A stretch of DNA of 61,923 nt from Klebsormidium nitens (GCA_000708835.1 DF237476.1:2177-64099), one strand, 5' to 3'; positions 23,701-42,494 are shown, counted from the stretch's first letter. Translations and numbers: made by a program. The notes: generated from the letters alone by a model not told the origin.

Positions 23701-26700
23701 GAGACCGCTATTTGCTGCGAAACCACGTCGGGGGGGACCGCCCCTGCGACCCGCTGCACAAGGCCACTGGACACGCCACGGTTCTGAATCACAGGTGTCA
23801 GCCGGATTGCCGCTCCTGAGGTGGGGGCCANNNNNNNNNNNNNNNNNNNNNNNNNNNNNNNNNNNNNNNNNNNNNNNNNNNNNNNNNNNNNNNNNNNNNN
23901 NNNNNNNNNNNNNNNNNNNNNNNNNNNNNNNNNNNNNNNNNNNNNNNNNNNNNNNNNNNNNNNNNNNNNNNNNNNNNNNNNNNNNNNNNNNNNNNNNNNN
24001 NNNNNNNNNNNNNNNNNNNNNNNNNNNNNNNNNNNNNNNNNNNNNNNNNNNNNNNNNNNNNNNNNNNNNNNNNNNNNNNNNNNNNNNNNNNNNNNNNNNN
24101 NNNNNNNNNNNNNNNNNNNNNNNNNNNNNNNNNNNNNNNNNNNNNNNNNNNNNNNNNNNNNNNNNNNNNNNNNNNNNNNNNNNNNNNNNNNNNNNNNNNN
24201 NNNNNNNNNNNNNNNNNNNNNNNNNNNNNNNNNNNNNNNNNNNNNNNNNNNNNNNNNNNNNNNNNNNNNNNNNNNNNNNNNNNNNNNNNNNNNNNNNNNN
24301 NNNNNNNNNNNNNNNNNNNNNNNNNNNNNNNNNNNNNNNNNNNNNNNNNNNNNNNNNNNNNNNNNNNNNNNNNNNNNNNNNNNNNNNNNNNNNNNNNNNN
24401 NNNNNNNNNNNNNNNNNNNNNNNNNNNNNNNNNNNNNNNNNNNNNNNNNNNNNNNNNNNNNNNNNNNNNNNNNNNNNNNNNNNNNNNNNNNNNNNNNNNN
24501 NNNNNNNNNNNNNNNNNNNNNNNNNNNNNNNNNNNNNNNNNNNNNNNNNNNNNNNNNNNNNNNNNNNNNNNNNNNNNNNNNNNNNNNNNNNNNNNNNNNN
24601 NNNNNNNNNNNNNNNNNNNNNNNNNNNNNNNNNCTGAGGTGGGGGCCACGCCTAGTTCCAGCGCGTGCTGCACGGGGGGAAACCCCGCCCACGGCTCCTC
24701 TCCTGCGGACCCCGCTCGTGCTTCGTCCCCGGGGCCCCCGTTCAGGTCAGGCAGGGGGATCATCCTTGGTGGCTCCGTCCGCTGCGATTGCACCCCATTC
24801 GGCTGAGGCACGTCCCTGCCGGTCCCCAACTCCGGTTGCAACGGCGGCCCCAGGGAAAAGTTGTCCAGGCCCCCCTCCCCCGCACTGACCTGCGGACTCC
24901 CCCCGCTAGCGCGCTTCCCGCGCCGCGGGGAGACTGCGGGGGCCTCGCGGGGCGTCCGCGGAGGTGCGGGCGCTTCCGCCAGCTTCCGCAGGCGCTGCTG
25001 CTCGGCCTCAGGCAGGTGTGAAAGATACTCGTCGCGCAGCTCGCCCTTCTTGGTCTTGAGCATCTGGTCGCGCTTGGGCTGCTTGTCGGTGCGGCGGTAC
25101 ACCATTTCAATGTCCACCACCTGCCGGATGTGCCCACCCTTCTCGGCAACCCGCTCCGCGTACTTTTCCTGCCGCCTCTCGTTCTGGTCCGCGCTGCCCT
25201 GGTTGGCAGACACCTCGATCCCCCGGGGAAACTCGATGACGTAAAACCGGTATGGAAGCTTTACGGTTGCAATGGGGGTGGGCTTGGGGCTGGGCTTGGT
25301 AGGGGACGGGGCCTGAAAAGGCAGGGGAATAGTGAGCTCAGATTGTTCTTGGTTGAGGCTCTGGTGGTCATGACGTTCTTACGGGGCAGCTCTTCTCAGC
25401 GGCAGACTCCAGCACATGTGCATGCACCATTCTAAATAAGCAGGTCTTCCTGGAAGACCTCAAGCGCTCTAGGGGGTGGTCTAAGTCAAATGACTGTCCT
25501 CCAGGAGGGGAGCTCGAGGCTGACCTGAGGACTGACTGACTGACTGCTTGATTTCAGGGACTAAAGGCAAACAGCTGCCAATTCAGAAATGGATAGAAGA
25601 CCATTGGAAGAGTCCCATTCGACCTGATCTGAAAACCACCTCCACTCCACCCAATAGCATGGCAGCTCTGAAAGCCTCATTAGTACTTCCCAAAAAAGTC
25701 CTGGAAAGATAGAAGTCCTGGCTGAACTGTGACCAGTACAGACTGCATCCGCTACTGGCAAGATGCGCAGGGAGCGTTGCCTTACCAAGTGCAACAACCG
25801 GTCTGGAGACCCTGGTCCCTGCTGCAATTGATTAAGGACACCCGTCTGCAAGAGGCAAGGCCCATTTGTGGCTATCAGTGACCGTCTTGGCCCCCGAAAG
25901 GAACAGCACTCTTATTGCCACCACAATGACTCTACTCGGAGTGCGGATAACAATAAAAAAGAGTCCGGTTTTTCAAGTGGTGACGCTGTTTCCACATGCA
26001 TTATGATCTGAAACTAGACCCAATATGCGCCTGACTCTGAAGATGTATACAACCGTCCACTTTGTATTGCAAGTCAAACTTGCCCCCGCAAAGCATTGGT
26101 GGCCGATGCTCTTTCAGCGATCCAAAGTATGTCAACACCCCACCCTGCTCAATGCAAAACTTGCTGAAAAGTTGTTACCAAACCACTTGCAAAGAATGGC
26201 TTTGAATGCATGTGCCATCAAAGTATCAAGATTGCTTCGGAGCAGCTTATGGCAACATTTGCAAAGACCACCTAATCAATTCAAAAAGTTGGCTGCAGGT
26301 TCTCTCTGAATGCTGCTGCTGATGCTCCACCCAATGCCATTTGAGAAACTACTTACGACCTCTCACAACCCCCCCTGCAGCTACTCGTTTGGGGGACTGC
26401 TCAAAGGCAGCACCTGACACCCATCACAAGGTCGCGCGAGCTCAACAATCAACCCTCAGCTCACGAAAAGGTCCAAGATGTGCATCAAAGGTTGATGCAT
26501 TGAACTGAATTTGAAAAGAAGCAATGGCTGAGCACCTGAGCCGTCCTAGACCACTCACGTGCAAGAACGAGCCTGGGCTTCCATTCTCCTCGCTCCCCGC
26601 ATTTGCACCCCGCTCGGCCAAGGCCACCGCCCCATCCCCCTCCGCAACACCGCTTATCAGGTCCTCATCCTCCCCACAATTGCCGCCCGCCTCCCTCTCT

Positions 26701-26903
26701 GAAACAGGGGTCGCCCGCCCCTCATCCCCGCTTGCAACCGCGGCCGGCTCTGGCGCTAGCATCTGGAGGCCATTCCAGAAGGCCGCCCCCTCCCTATCTG
26801 CGAGAAGCCTGCTCACCGTGTGCTGGTCAAACAAGGGAGCTCCCTGCTTGCATTCATGAATCCGCTCGTCTCTATCAGCAATAATGTCAGAGAACTGGAC
26901 CAT
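17769..26903 (-). CDS. EPL1: Enhancer-of-polycomb-like protein (EPL1 type), assembly gap inside
   Basis: Plant-type Enhancer of polycomb homologue, expected scaffold subunit of the NuA4-type histone H4/H2A acetyltransferase. Exons (minus): 26559-26903, 21246-25312 (containing an N gap), 20575-20803, 20026-20226, 19329-19617 and 17769-18906. All junction phases agree. The EPL domain signature appears as IPIPGVVEVENYE (about 22565-22610) followed by YDADSEDEEWLEE (about 22440-22475). The family's downstream block gives TVYAHWRGRRQK, then, across the next splice, PTPWSRYQQLVKEW. The rest is Pro/Ala/Glu-rich and basic, with KKRSKPRKR and KRKRTPRD clusters suiting a nuclear protein. If the gap is closed by its 15-bp overlap the protein is about 1816 residues, near the large plant homologues. 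The first exon joins in phase but has no recognisable domain, so it is the least certain part. Confidence 0.82.
21485..21830 (-). repeat. Coding tandem repeat of about 30 residues in EPL1
   Basis: Within the long EPL1 exon about four degenerate repeats follow each other on the minus strand. They begin GGPVEGQ, GLVGGGAGG, GLVDGGADG and GPVEGGPG, and the last three carry EER- or PP-containing tails such as AAAEERPPAGQG and AAAEERSPAERG. The unit is about 28-31 codons. Low-complexity, disordered linker is the likely structure. Confidence 0.65.
23831..24633. other. Assembly gap, 803 N, probably not real sequence
   Basis: A run of 803 N interrupts the long EPL1 exon. The 15 bases before it (23816-23830) and the 15 bases after it (24634-24648) are identical, CTGAGGTGGGGGCCA. 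Overlapping the two edges restores one reading frame and makes the exon length divisible by three, as its phase 0 to phase 0 borders require. Confidence 0.85.
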
Positions 26904-27859
26904 GGTCTACGATGAGCAGCGGCATCGGCAGCAGCAGCATCAATGTCAGCGGGCTCTTTGAGAGCACCGGACAATCAGCCGGCGGCGTTTTCAATCTGCA
27001 GCGACGCTTGACGGAGAAGCGTGCAGAATTTCTATAGCAAGAGCTGACCATACGAAGAAGCCGCCGAGCTGCCGCACATGGCTCCTTCAAAAGCTCAGCC
27101 AGAAGCGCTACACCTATATCATGACTCCTTGCCCGCTATAAAACCGACAACAACTTCCCTTCTGCTAATAGGCCTCCAGGGGAGCTCCTATGATCATTCA
27201 ACTTCACTTTTCGAATGCGCAGACGCCCCTGATTCAACAGCAGTCTCCGCCTTTTCGGAAGTGTTCCAAGAACAGTTGCGGCCGCTGTCCCGAGTCAAAC
27301 TGTCGAAGATGACAAAATGCACGCCGTGTCTTTTCGAACGAGGTCCCCCTGTATTTAGGGGTCCGCCTGCAGTGCGGGACCTGGGCCAGATCGCTCCGCC
27401 AGGCTCACCGCAACCGACTTCAACCGTGCGCTGTCTTTTCCAATCGCAGCCGTTGATAAGAATTGGATTGCTGATTTTTGCTGGCAGACCGTTGGATGAA
27501 ACAACAAGATCTGTCCGCAGAACTGCACCTTCCGTACCTGCCGCCGGAAAGTGCACCCTTCCTTTTCACGACGGCCACATATGATGCAGGGTGGCATCTC
27601 GATGCGGCTGACGTCAAGTAACGGCAGGCGCGGACTAGCATGGCGCAGAAAAGCGAAAGCGATCCACAAACTTTCGGGGGCCCTCAACCAACTTGAGGGG
27701 TTGGTGAGGGGTTTACTATCCGACGTGGGCTATTTCGGAAGTGCCACGTGGAGTGCTTCCCTCATTCACAAGTCCTGGTGCAGGAGCTTGTGTTTCTGGC
27801 ATGGTGGCCGCTAGCTCAAAAGAAGGGGAGTCAGCAGGAGAAGCGTTTGAGGACGCACA
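26904..27859. promoter_or_regulatory. Divergent spacer EPL1 / PDX3
   Basis: A 956-bp interval between two start codons pointing away from each other, so both promoters and 5' UTRs must sit here. No coding exon is supported and no clear TATA box stands out. Confidence 0.5.
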
Positions 27860-30800
27860 TTGGCAGCAATGCTGAGCTGCAAGAGCTCCAGGCCACCTCT
27901 GAACTGCCCGAAGGTCGTGCCAAGGCCGTCTGCGGAGGTCTCCACCACTGTTTGTGGGAGCATGCGGCAAGCGGCAGTCCGGCGCCTTTCTGTGCTGGCT
28001 GCATCGGTCATCAATAGTCAGATTGCGTCTGTTTGTGACTCAGGCGTTCGGAGATCACTGCAGAGTTACGCGCAATGTTCTTCTAGCCCAGGAAACAACA
28101 CTCACAATGCTGTGACTTCTGGTTCGTTGACTTCTTCTTGCAGTGCTCCTTACGAATTTCAGCATCTCGCATCTTTTGGAACAAGTAGTTTACACAGAGA
28201 TCTTGCCAGGGGATCACGTGCGCAGTTCAGCACACAAGCGGTGTCAACCTCGGAAAAGGGCGCCAACATGGCTTTCCAGGCGGCCTCAGAACCAGACATC
28301 TCGTACCTGACCCAAAAGGAAGCGGCGGCGATTGATGAGGAGCTGATGGGGCCCTTGGGGTTCTCCGTTGACCAACTGATGGTACGCCAGAGCAAATACA
28401 TAGAAACAATGCATGAGGCGCCTTTCATTTGAAAGCAGGCTACCACTACCAATGATCACCACTCAGGACTTCTTTTGATTGTTGAAGCTCCTGACGTTCG
28501 GGCTTTGCTCTCAACATGATTCATTAAAAGAAGTCACCATAACATTGTCCCGTTCTATGTATGTATAAGGACCAGAAGGTTGTCTGTTTGAGTTGAAATA
28601 GGACCTGATGCCCAGTTCAATTGTTCCCCCTCTTCACATGCCACCTCAGAACAAGTGCCATTCGCACCACCCTTTCCAGGAACTAGCGGGCTTGAGTGTC
28701 GCGTGCGCCATCTACGAGGTTTACCGTCCATCTGAGTACCGGCGCGTGCTGGTGATTTGCGGGCCAGGAAACAATGGCGGAGACGGTTTTGTGTGTGCTC
28801 GGCACCTGCACCACTTTGGCTATGCGCCGACCATCTGCTATCCAAAGCGTACGGATAAGCCGCTCTACAAAGGCTTGGTGACACAGGTGAATATGCATTT
28901 CAACTCCCTCTTTCACTGATGAAACCTGTTGAATTCTCGTAGCTTTTAGTCTCAAGCAACAGCTGAGCCAAGGCTTTTCAGATGTCCTCGAATTGGAGAT
29001 CACACATATCTGAACCTCGGAGTTTTGAGGTAGCAACGGAATTGGGGTCGACTGTGAGTGCCTGCTTACAGTCTGTCATAATCTGGACATTTTGATGCAT
29101 ACGAATATTAAAAATTACCATGCGTTCAGTACTAAACTGAAAAGTCAGGTCGCCATTGCCCCTCCGACTGGGCAGCTTATCCTCAATTCCTAAACTCGTT
29201 CTCTTGCAGCTAGAGGCGCTGCACGCGCCTTTCGTCGACCCCGAGAGCCTCTCGTTGCCTCTGACCGACCACTACGACGTCATAGTGGACGCCATGTTCG
29301 GCTTTTCCTTCAAGGGGATCCCCCGGCCGCCTTTCGACAAGATTGTGAAGATGCTCTCGGTGGGCCCGGACACAAACCCCGCTGAGACCGGCGTTCCTCC
29401 GACTGTCTCGATAGACATTCCCTCGGGGTGGGATGTCGAGAAAGGGGATGTAGAGACCACGGGGTTCCATCCTCCGATGCTGGTGGGTTGCTGAGAACTG
29501 TCTCTGAAGAAGTTGATGTAGCGGTTGCGTTTGGAAATACTTCAACTTCCTGGACGCCGATAGGAGGTGCCTGAATCCTCCCACAAGCAGCATATCCAGT
29601 CACGTTGCACTTGTGATTATGCGAATGACGGTTACAGTGGTGGCTGTGCTCAGGACAGGGATGAGGAGGTGTATGCTAAAGTCCGATTCAATTTCTTTCT
29701 TTTTCAATTGACACAATCCATCTGGAATCCAGCTCTGCGTGATTCACTGCAGATTACATGAGTCGCAGGTGTCGGCTCACATTCACATCCGACTTATAAG
29801 GATCAGATTGAGAACGAGCCTCAGGATGAAACTTTGATGAGACTTTGATTCTCATAAGACGAGGAGAATGCAGTCATCCACATCAAGCCCTCATCTTCCC
29901 AGGTTTCGCTCACTGCCCCCAAGCTGGCCGCCAAGTTCTTCCACGGCCCCCACCACTTCCTGGGTGGTCGGTTCGTCCCCCCGGCCATCGTCGAAAAGTT
30001 TCACCTCAGGCTGCCCCCCTTCCCTGGGACGTCTCAGTGCGTGCGTATTGGCCCGGCCGTCCTCGACGTGGCCGCAATGCGGCTTAGCTATGAGGCGGGG
30101 GCGCTAGACGAGGAAGATGCGGCAAAGGATCCCGTCGAGCAGGTGGTGCAACGAGCTCTGAAGAACGGCTGATGCAATGCCACTGGCTTAGACGCCCTAA
30201 GTAGTCTGCGATTTGCTGCTTAACAGAAGCAAACAACATGGAAGGATGAGTGTTGAACGATTGGGCTTCCTTCGGAAGTTGGCATTTCCGGTGCGTTTTG
30301 AGACGTGGGGGAACTTCGACTCTGGGGAGCTTCTTACTCCCCTATAATGGTGCTAGGACGAAAGGCTCGGAAAGCTTTCGATGTTTGCCAATGTTAATTC
30401 GACCTCGGGTCTCGTTTACTCTCGTGCCCATCGTTGTTATTTCTGTCACAGAATCACGTTTTGTAGCAGTATCACCGCTTCGATTCACGAGTCTCCAACT
30501 GCCGAGGTTGAAGGCACCTTGGCTGGTTATAATCACTAGACTTCTTGCCCTTTCAACCATTATGAAGGGAGGCTCGTATGTCACGGCAGAATGGCTCCTG
30601 AAGTCTTCCCTCTTGCTCCGAATAGAAGCCGAAGCGTGATGTCAAGTGGAGTCCGATGAGCCGGGTCGTTTTTTCAAAAACTGTGGGAAACCCTGCAATT
30701 GATTCTGCGCACAGAGGCCTGACGTTCCCCTACCGTGCACCGCAGTTCTCGCGGTGGTTCAACGACGCGGTTGCGGCCAACATCCACGAGCCCAACGGGA

Positions 30801-32202
30801 TGTCGCTCGCGACCGTGAGCGCGGACGGGCGCCCCAGCAACCGGTTCGTTCTGCTCAAGGGTTACGACGCGGACGGGTTCAAATGGTACACTAACTACGG
30901 GAGCAGGAAGGGGAGTGACCTCAGCGAGACGGGGCGCGCCGCGCTCGCCTTCTGGTGGCCGGGGTTGGAGAGGCAGGTGAGGAACCGGTTGAGAGAGGCC
31001 CGGTGTGAAAAGGTGTTTGGGATGTTGAACACGTTTTGGGGCGTTGTCCGGCTTTGGCACTTGTTGCCGACTGCTGCTGTATGGTTGAACCAGCGTTGTT
31101 GGGGCATTGTCTAGGTGAAAGGTCCGAACGATCGAGTGCCCTCCTTCAACGAAGGCTCCAGATGCGTCGGCTATTTTCGGGTGTGATGGAGACCAGCAGA
31201 TGTAACGGATGTGTAATTGTCTGGCAGGTTCGGATCGAGGGCGACGTTGAGAAGCTGCCGTCGGAGGAGTCGGACGCCTACTTCCACAGCCGGCCCAAGG
31301 GGAGCCAGATCGGCGCTGCAGCAAGCCCGCAGGTGAGGAGAACTTCCTGCACACTAACCAGTCGCTTCGCGAAACGTGGAGTGACGGATGTGCTTATAGA
31401 ACATTAGACTCCAAACATTCTCTGATAGAATCTCCGTAGTGGCAGCTAACTTCGTTCAGCGGCAACTGTCGAAAATGGTCTGCCTAATCATCGCTTGGCT
31501 TCGCTACATTCGAGCCAACGCCATGTCTGCACACCCCCTCTGCATTGGTTGCCTCTTATCGGTAAGGCGTTGTCAGCCGCCGCGGCGTGCTAAAAGCCTT
31601 TCATTAGGGGGCATTGTTGAGTCCGGAAGGTTTCATTTTCGTGCTTTTCAAGGCAACCTTTCGCCGCCTGTAAGCGTTGTTCACCTTTTCCACGTCCGCT
31701 GGCGTGCCCAGAGCTCGGTGGTCCCCAGCCGGTCGACCTTGGAGGACATGTACAAGCAACTAGAGGCGGAGTACCAAGATAAGGAGCTGCCCCGGCCGGA
31801 AACCTGGGGCGGATTCCGGTTGCGGCCCCAGCGGATCGAGTTCTGGCAGGGGCGGCCCAGCCGGCTGCACGACAGGTGCGGTTCTCGGGCGTCCTGAATC
31901 TACTATTGCTTCACCGTTCATGTTGTCTTGGGCATTTCTCTTCATTTTGTCCAATCTTGAACCCAATACTAATGGCTCCTGGTGAAACTTCATCCGTGTG
32001 CAGACATTCCTGGTTGTCTCAATTCTGTTTCACAGGTTGTTGCTCACGGAATGGGTCAGCGTTTGCGAGCTTGAGTAACCTCGTGAGCTTTTCTATTGCC
32101 CGTGCACGCAGAGGCTGAAGCATGTGATACTTTCCCTTTGAACGCAGGCTAGTGTACACGCAATCCGATGGCGAGTGGAAGATCGAACGTTTGGCACCAT
32201 AG
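27860..32202 (+). CDS. PDX3: NAD(P)HX epimerase - pyridoxine 5'-phosphate oxidase fusion
   Basis: Bifunctional plant-type protein. The N-terminal YjeF_N domain epimerises damaged NAD(P)H hydrates; the C-terminal FMN domain oxidises pyridoxine or pyridoxamine 5'-phosphate to pyridoxal 5'-phosphate. Exons: 27860-28381, 28680-28886, 29210-29482, 29903-30142, 30746-30976, 31228-31332, 31712-31875 and 32148-32202. Phases close and give 598 residues. Residues 1 to about 137 are Ser/Arg-rich with few acids, a likely organelle transit peptide. The epimerase shows QLMELAGLS (172-180) and GPGNNGGDG (202-210), plus IDIPSGWDV. The oxidase starts at residue 415 (FSRWFNDAV) and has [31 protein letters not shown] and the terminal WKIERLAP. 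The domain-joining intron (30143-30745) is critical: if retained, the epimerase stops at 30172 and a new ATG opens at 30656. The fusion architecture is known from land plants. Confidence 0.92.
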
Positions 32203-33219
32203 GGCTTATTTGCGCTTATAGGAGTGTGCCGGTCACGTGCGAGCATGACGGTATTTCGCTGAGGGTCAGTATTGACAGTCATCAAGGGAGAAAACATCAT
32301 GTGTTGAACAGGACGCCATCAATATTTCTGAGCATAGTCGTCCTGTCCGTTTACAAAACATGGTCCGACATGGTCATCGGAAAACTCATGCTGAGCTGGG
32401 CCGCATGGTGTTCGCATGGTAAATTCAGTGCGGGTGGAGCAGCTCGTGCCAGCTTGGCCCGGCCGAAGCTGCATCTAGCTGCCGGGCCGGGCATCAATTG
32501 CAGGCATCGAGCTCATAGAATGGACTGATGTGAAGCTCAGACTCACACATGTGATCATGTGCACAATCCCTGGCATGCATATACCTTTATCATTTGGATG
32601 ATTGCATATATATGCCATGCTGGCCTTAATTTGCGCAACCCGCCGCCGGCCTCAATAGTCGCGCCGCCATATAGACCCAAGCCATAGATTGCATTCCATG
32701 ACTAGAGCTCGAGGCGCGCAAAGGCATCGATGAGTACAGGATTGGATGGTAAGCTCTACACCCGAGCGCAACTGAGTCAGTATTGGACTTCTATATCCGA
32801 TAGAAAAATTGATTTCCGAGTGCATGCCATGGCCTGGACCGTCGACAGTGGCGGGCCCGGGGTGCAATTGTAACTGGCAATCTGCCAGGCGTACCGTACG
32901 TGCGCCAACGTGCTGCGATAATGTAAGGGCCCGCAATCAACCACCTCACCTGTGCTTGCAAGTATACACTACGTAAAGTCTAATGGAGCTTTTATTGAGT
33001 CCTATCTGTAAAAAGCAAAGCTTCTCATTCACTTGTATCAGTGTCGAAGGATATGAAACGATGCCGGCCGGGCCGCTGCGGTGCTCAGCTTGCATATAGT
33101 ATACCCTTGCTGCTGATTCATTGACAGTCGCCTGGGTTTCCCTCTGCTATCGCACTATGCACTGACTTTCATCACACTCTCCTAACAACAGAGCGGATCA
33201 TAATCGAGAAAATCAACCT
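32203..33219. other. Tail-to-tail interval PDX3 / GH31
   Basis: No gene seen. The stretch is AT-rich with several CATATATG, GCATGC and GCATAT palindromes between 32565 and 32830, as in the other convergent intervals. Confidence 0.5.
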
Positions 33220-39112
<5,893 letters not shown>

Positions 39113-39632
39113 TTTCTTACGAATGTTGCTTGACCAGAAGGACCACCTAGCTGGCGCTACGAAGTGCAAAGATCTTTTAGAATTTTGCTCTACAAGGTGT
39201 TTTCCATATGCGCCCTGGGCCCGCTAGCTGATGTTGATCAACACTGCAGCAGGTGTTGGTTGCACAGCTTAGGGTTTGTGAACCCTAGTTTCATCTTCCG
39301 GCCCAGATTCTCCGATTCGTGGGTGTGAATGAGCGCCCTGCGGGGAGGCCGGCCGCCGGGGGAGCTAGATTCAGGCACATGCAATGTGCATGTGCATGGA
39401 ATCTCTGGTCCCTTCCGCAAGGTTTTGCTGCCCACATCAGAATTGCGCATGCCCATTGCGGCATGATTGCCCACTCAAGTTCAGCGAGAGCACATCCCTG
39501 TGAGCCCTGCTGATCCGCTGTCGATCAGTTTGATTCAGCTCACGGGCAAGCAATAGCTTGCAGAGGAATGCTCCTCAAGGCGGATGCGAACCATACCATT
39601 GTGTGAGAAGGGTGGGCGACGGAAGGTCGTCG
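39113..39632. promoter_or_regulatory. Divergent spacer GH31 / FAP2
   Basis: Only 520 bp separate the two start codons, so a shared promoter is likely. A cluster of alternating purine-pyrimidine sequence containing GTGCATGTGCATGG lies near 39386-39400. Confidence 0.55.
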
Positions 39633-42494
39633 ATGGAGGGCAGATGGAGTGACATTGCACGCTCACGCTACGCACCTGGAGCGGCTGACAACTGGGCTCT
39701 CAGGCCAAGTCACTACTGGAAAGAGGCCATGTCAATTCCCTGGGTAGCAAAGCATACGCTTCTGATCGCACGCTTGGTTGCAGTGCAAACTCATCATCCT
39801 CACCAGCCCCATCAAAACTTCCAGCAGAATGCCACTCGCGAGGTTCGCAATCATGGTCATGGCCCATTTCAAGCACTTGCTGTTCAGGCGGCTGAGGCTG
39901 CTGCTGGCTTTTCAAAGCTTCCTTGGGCAGAGATGAGCAGTGTCAAGAAAGGGGTGTCAGCGGCCCTGGCATGTCTGGCAGTGGTTGTTCCGATGGGAGA
40001 TCTGAGGTAAGGCAGACAGCTTCCAGAACATTTACTAGATCCGCAGATCTCTGCGATATGTGTATCGTCCAGTCTTGCAGCACATCAGACCGAGGCTACA
40101 TTACAGTGCAATCTGTACTACTCCCTGCAATTGCAACCCATTGAAATGTATCTTCTGCTGTCAATTATTGCTGTGAACAACGGTGTTGAAAAGGCAGCTT
40201 TGAAGGCTGAACTCAGTCATGCCCTTTTGTTCTGTAGCAGTATATCTCATTAGCTTTGGGTCTCTGAGGGAATTGTTTTTCTATTTATGTGCAGGGTTTT
40301 GGAAAGTGACGTCCAGGAGGCTCTCAGTTGTCTCGCCTCAGAAAAGGGCCTGACAGCTACGGCAGAGGGAAAAGTGGTCGAGCCAATGACAAAGCTTGAG
40401 TTTGAGTCTGTTATTTGCGATGGGAGTGGTGCCGACTGCAAGGTGAGTTTTCAGTGGTCACTCCTCATACGTGCGATCAGGTTCTCCTGCTATATTCCAG
40501 CCGGTCATTGCAAGTCCGCTTGAATCTTTCTTAGGGTGTTGAACTCTTCTGTTCCAACTCCTATGACGGGGTGTAAGTATCTAACAGATTCCTTGTTTTT
40601 GCAGATATTGCTTGGAGTCGGCCATCGCAGCAAGAGTCTCCTGAGGATGAAGAACCTGAGGATATATGCATTTGGCTTATGTAAGTCAGCTGATCCTTGA
40701 TGATGACCTGCTTCTGAAAATGATGATCTTCTGATCAGCAGAGGCGTGTGCTTAATCTGATGGAAAACCGTAGCTTGAGATTGATCCTCTCCCAGCCTTA
40801 TAGATAGCCTTTATTAAATTGGCCACACTTCTGAAGCCTGCTTCGAAGCCGGAACCTGGACCTGTTGCTGTTTCGATGAAAATAACCTTAGTAAGATTTC
40901 AAGTTTGATTTCACTCGTGCTCTTTCGTCGTTCGTCAACTTGGGACATAGATTGTCAAGTGTATCTGACATGCCGGTCTGCCCATGCAGATGCTGACCCA
41001 AACCTGATCCGCTCTCAATTTGGTTCCAAGTATAAGGGAGTATCTCCAGAGGACTTGAGGAACAACCCGCAATTCTACCAAGATGTGTTGACGTAAGTCC
41101 TGCATCTTCGGGACCTTCGCAACTCAAGAAGCCTTCTGTCCATCTTCAGATATTTGATTTTCTGCTTTCTGTTTTCACTGTTCCTGACAATCTTGATGTG
41201 TCAACCAGGCACTTTGCTACTCCGTCCAATGCTTGGGTCTGGCTGTGGTCGACCTAGACAGCACTGGGGGATTGGATTGTCAGGATGCGTCCCCTCTCTA
41301 CTTGAAACCAACGTCTGCAATACTGTGCCAGAGGCGAAGAGAGTGCGTTGATGTTTCTCTTCCTCCTGTTGTCGCACCTGCAGGCACGAGTGCGATCTGA
41401 CCGTTCGGTTGATCGTGCACTTCAAGGGCTTGACCATGGACAAAGTGAAGGAGGCGTTCGAAGGCTCTTTGAAGAGGCGCCTTTTCAAGGTCAGAGCAAC
41501 CCGTCTGAATACTTGCACGTCATGATGAACCAGGCTGAGCCAGACTGGTTTTGTTGCACCACCTCGTCTCTGTCTGTGCAATCGAGAGAGCGCTGATCAG
41601 CTCATCTGTTTTTGAGTACTGTTAGCCTCAAGATTCACCTGCTCCTGGTCTAATGTGATTGTCTTTTGTTGCAGATTACTGGCCGGGAGGATCATGAAGA
41701 GTTGGTCAAGTTCTCAAGTTACTTCAACAAGCCCATGAAAATCAAGAGGGTGAGCTCGTTCTCTTCCTGCAATTGTTAAACAATATTCGTGAAGGCTTTT
41801 TTTTTCCTTACGCTGCTCTGTATGGTTTCCTACAGTTCGATGGTGCTGGAAAGCCGGTGTTGATTGTTTGTTACTCTTATTGATGGTGAGCTGGCTCTCA
41901 GCAACTTTGGTCATTCTGATGGAGTAGACTTTGACATGTCCGTCCACATGCCCGTTCAGGGAACAACGATCGACTTTCGATGGCATCCTGGGGGCAAGCT
42001 CTCCACCAGAAGTGAGTCTTGCTTGCGTCCTTCACGCTCGTTAATATTGTGGCTACAACCTTCATAACGTAAGCGGGATTAGCCGGATCTGCACTGAGGG
42101 ATCTCTTGGAACCGCTGTGCATCGTTGGTCTTCGTATCAGAACGAAGACCCGGACGGAATGTCTCTTGATGCACCGCTGTCATTCAGTGCAAGCGTACAC
42201 AGGAGACGTGTTTTCACCTCCTGTTGACTGCGCTGGTTCTCAATTGGCTGAACGACAGCTTTGTTCTGCAACAGGTTTCAAATTATGCTACATGCATCCA
42301 GAGTCCTCTGATCATTAGGGCTCTCTTCAACAACCTCTTTTGTGATGCTTGCAGTTGCAGGGAAACAGATTGGCGTCATCGAGAGTGGGGTGTTCTGCAA
42401 GGCTTTCTTTGATATGTACGTAGGAGATCCGCCTGTGCTGCAGTCCGCAAAGGAGGAATTTGGTGCCAATCTAGCTCGAGTTCTGTCTTGTTAA
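39633..42494 (+). CDS. FAP2: Chalcone-isomerase-fold fatty-acid-binding protein, FAP2 type
   Basis: Non-catalytic chalcone-isomerase-like protein of the FAP group, known in plants as plastid fatty-acid binders and ancestral relatives of flavonoid chalcone isomerase. Eight exons: 39633-40006, 40295-40442, 40605-40680, 40990-41092, 41384-41489, 41675-41749, 41960-42011 and 42355-42494. Phases close and give 357 residues from the ATG at 39633; the ATG at 39729 is an alternative start. Visible landmarks are a hydrophobic ACLAVVVPMGDL near the end of exon 1, a core strand KNLRIYAFGLYAD, then QFYQDVLTHECDLTVRLIV, GTTIDFRWHPGG, and a terminal FCKAFFDMYVGDPPV. This order and the FFDMYVGD ending fit FAP2 better than FAP1/FAP3 or true isomerases. 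A true isomerase function is unlikely but was not tested residue by residue. The N-terminal 100 residues are poorly conserved and may hold a transit peptide. Confidence 0.87.

Noticed and set aside
30656-31114. Stand-alone pyridoxine phosphate oxidase gene as the main model
   Set aside because: The phase 0 splice 30142 to 30746 recreates the plant fusion exactly, so a separate gene is kept only as an alternative isoform.
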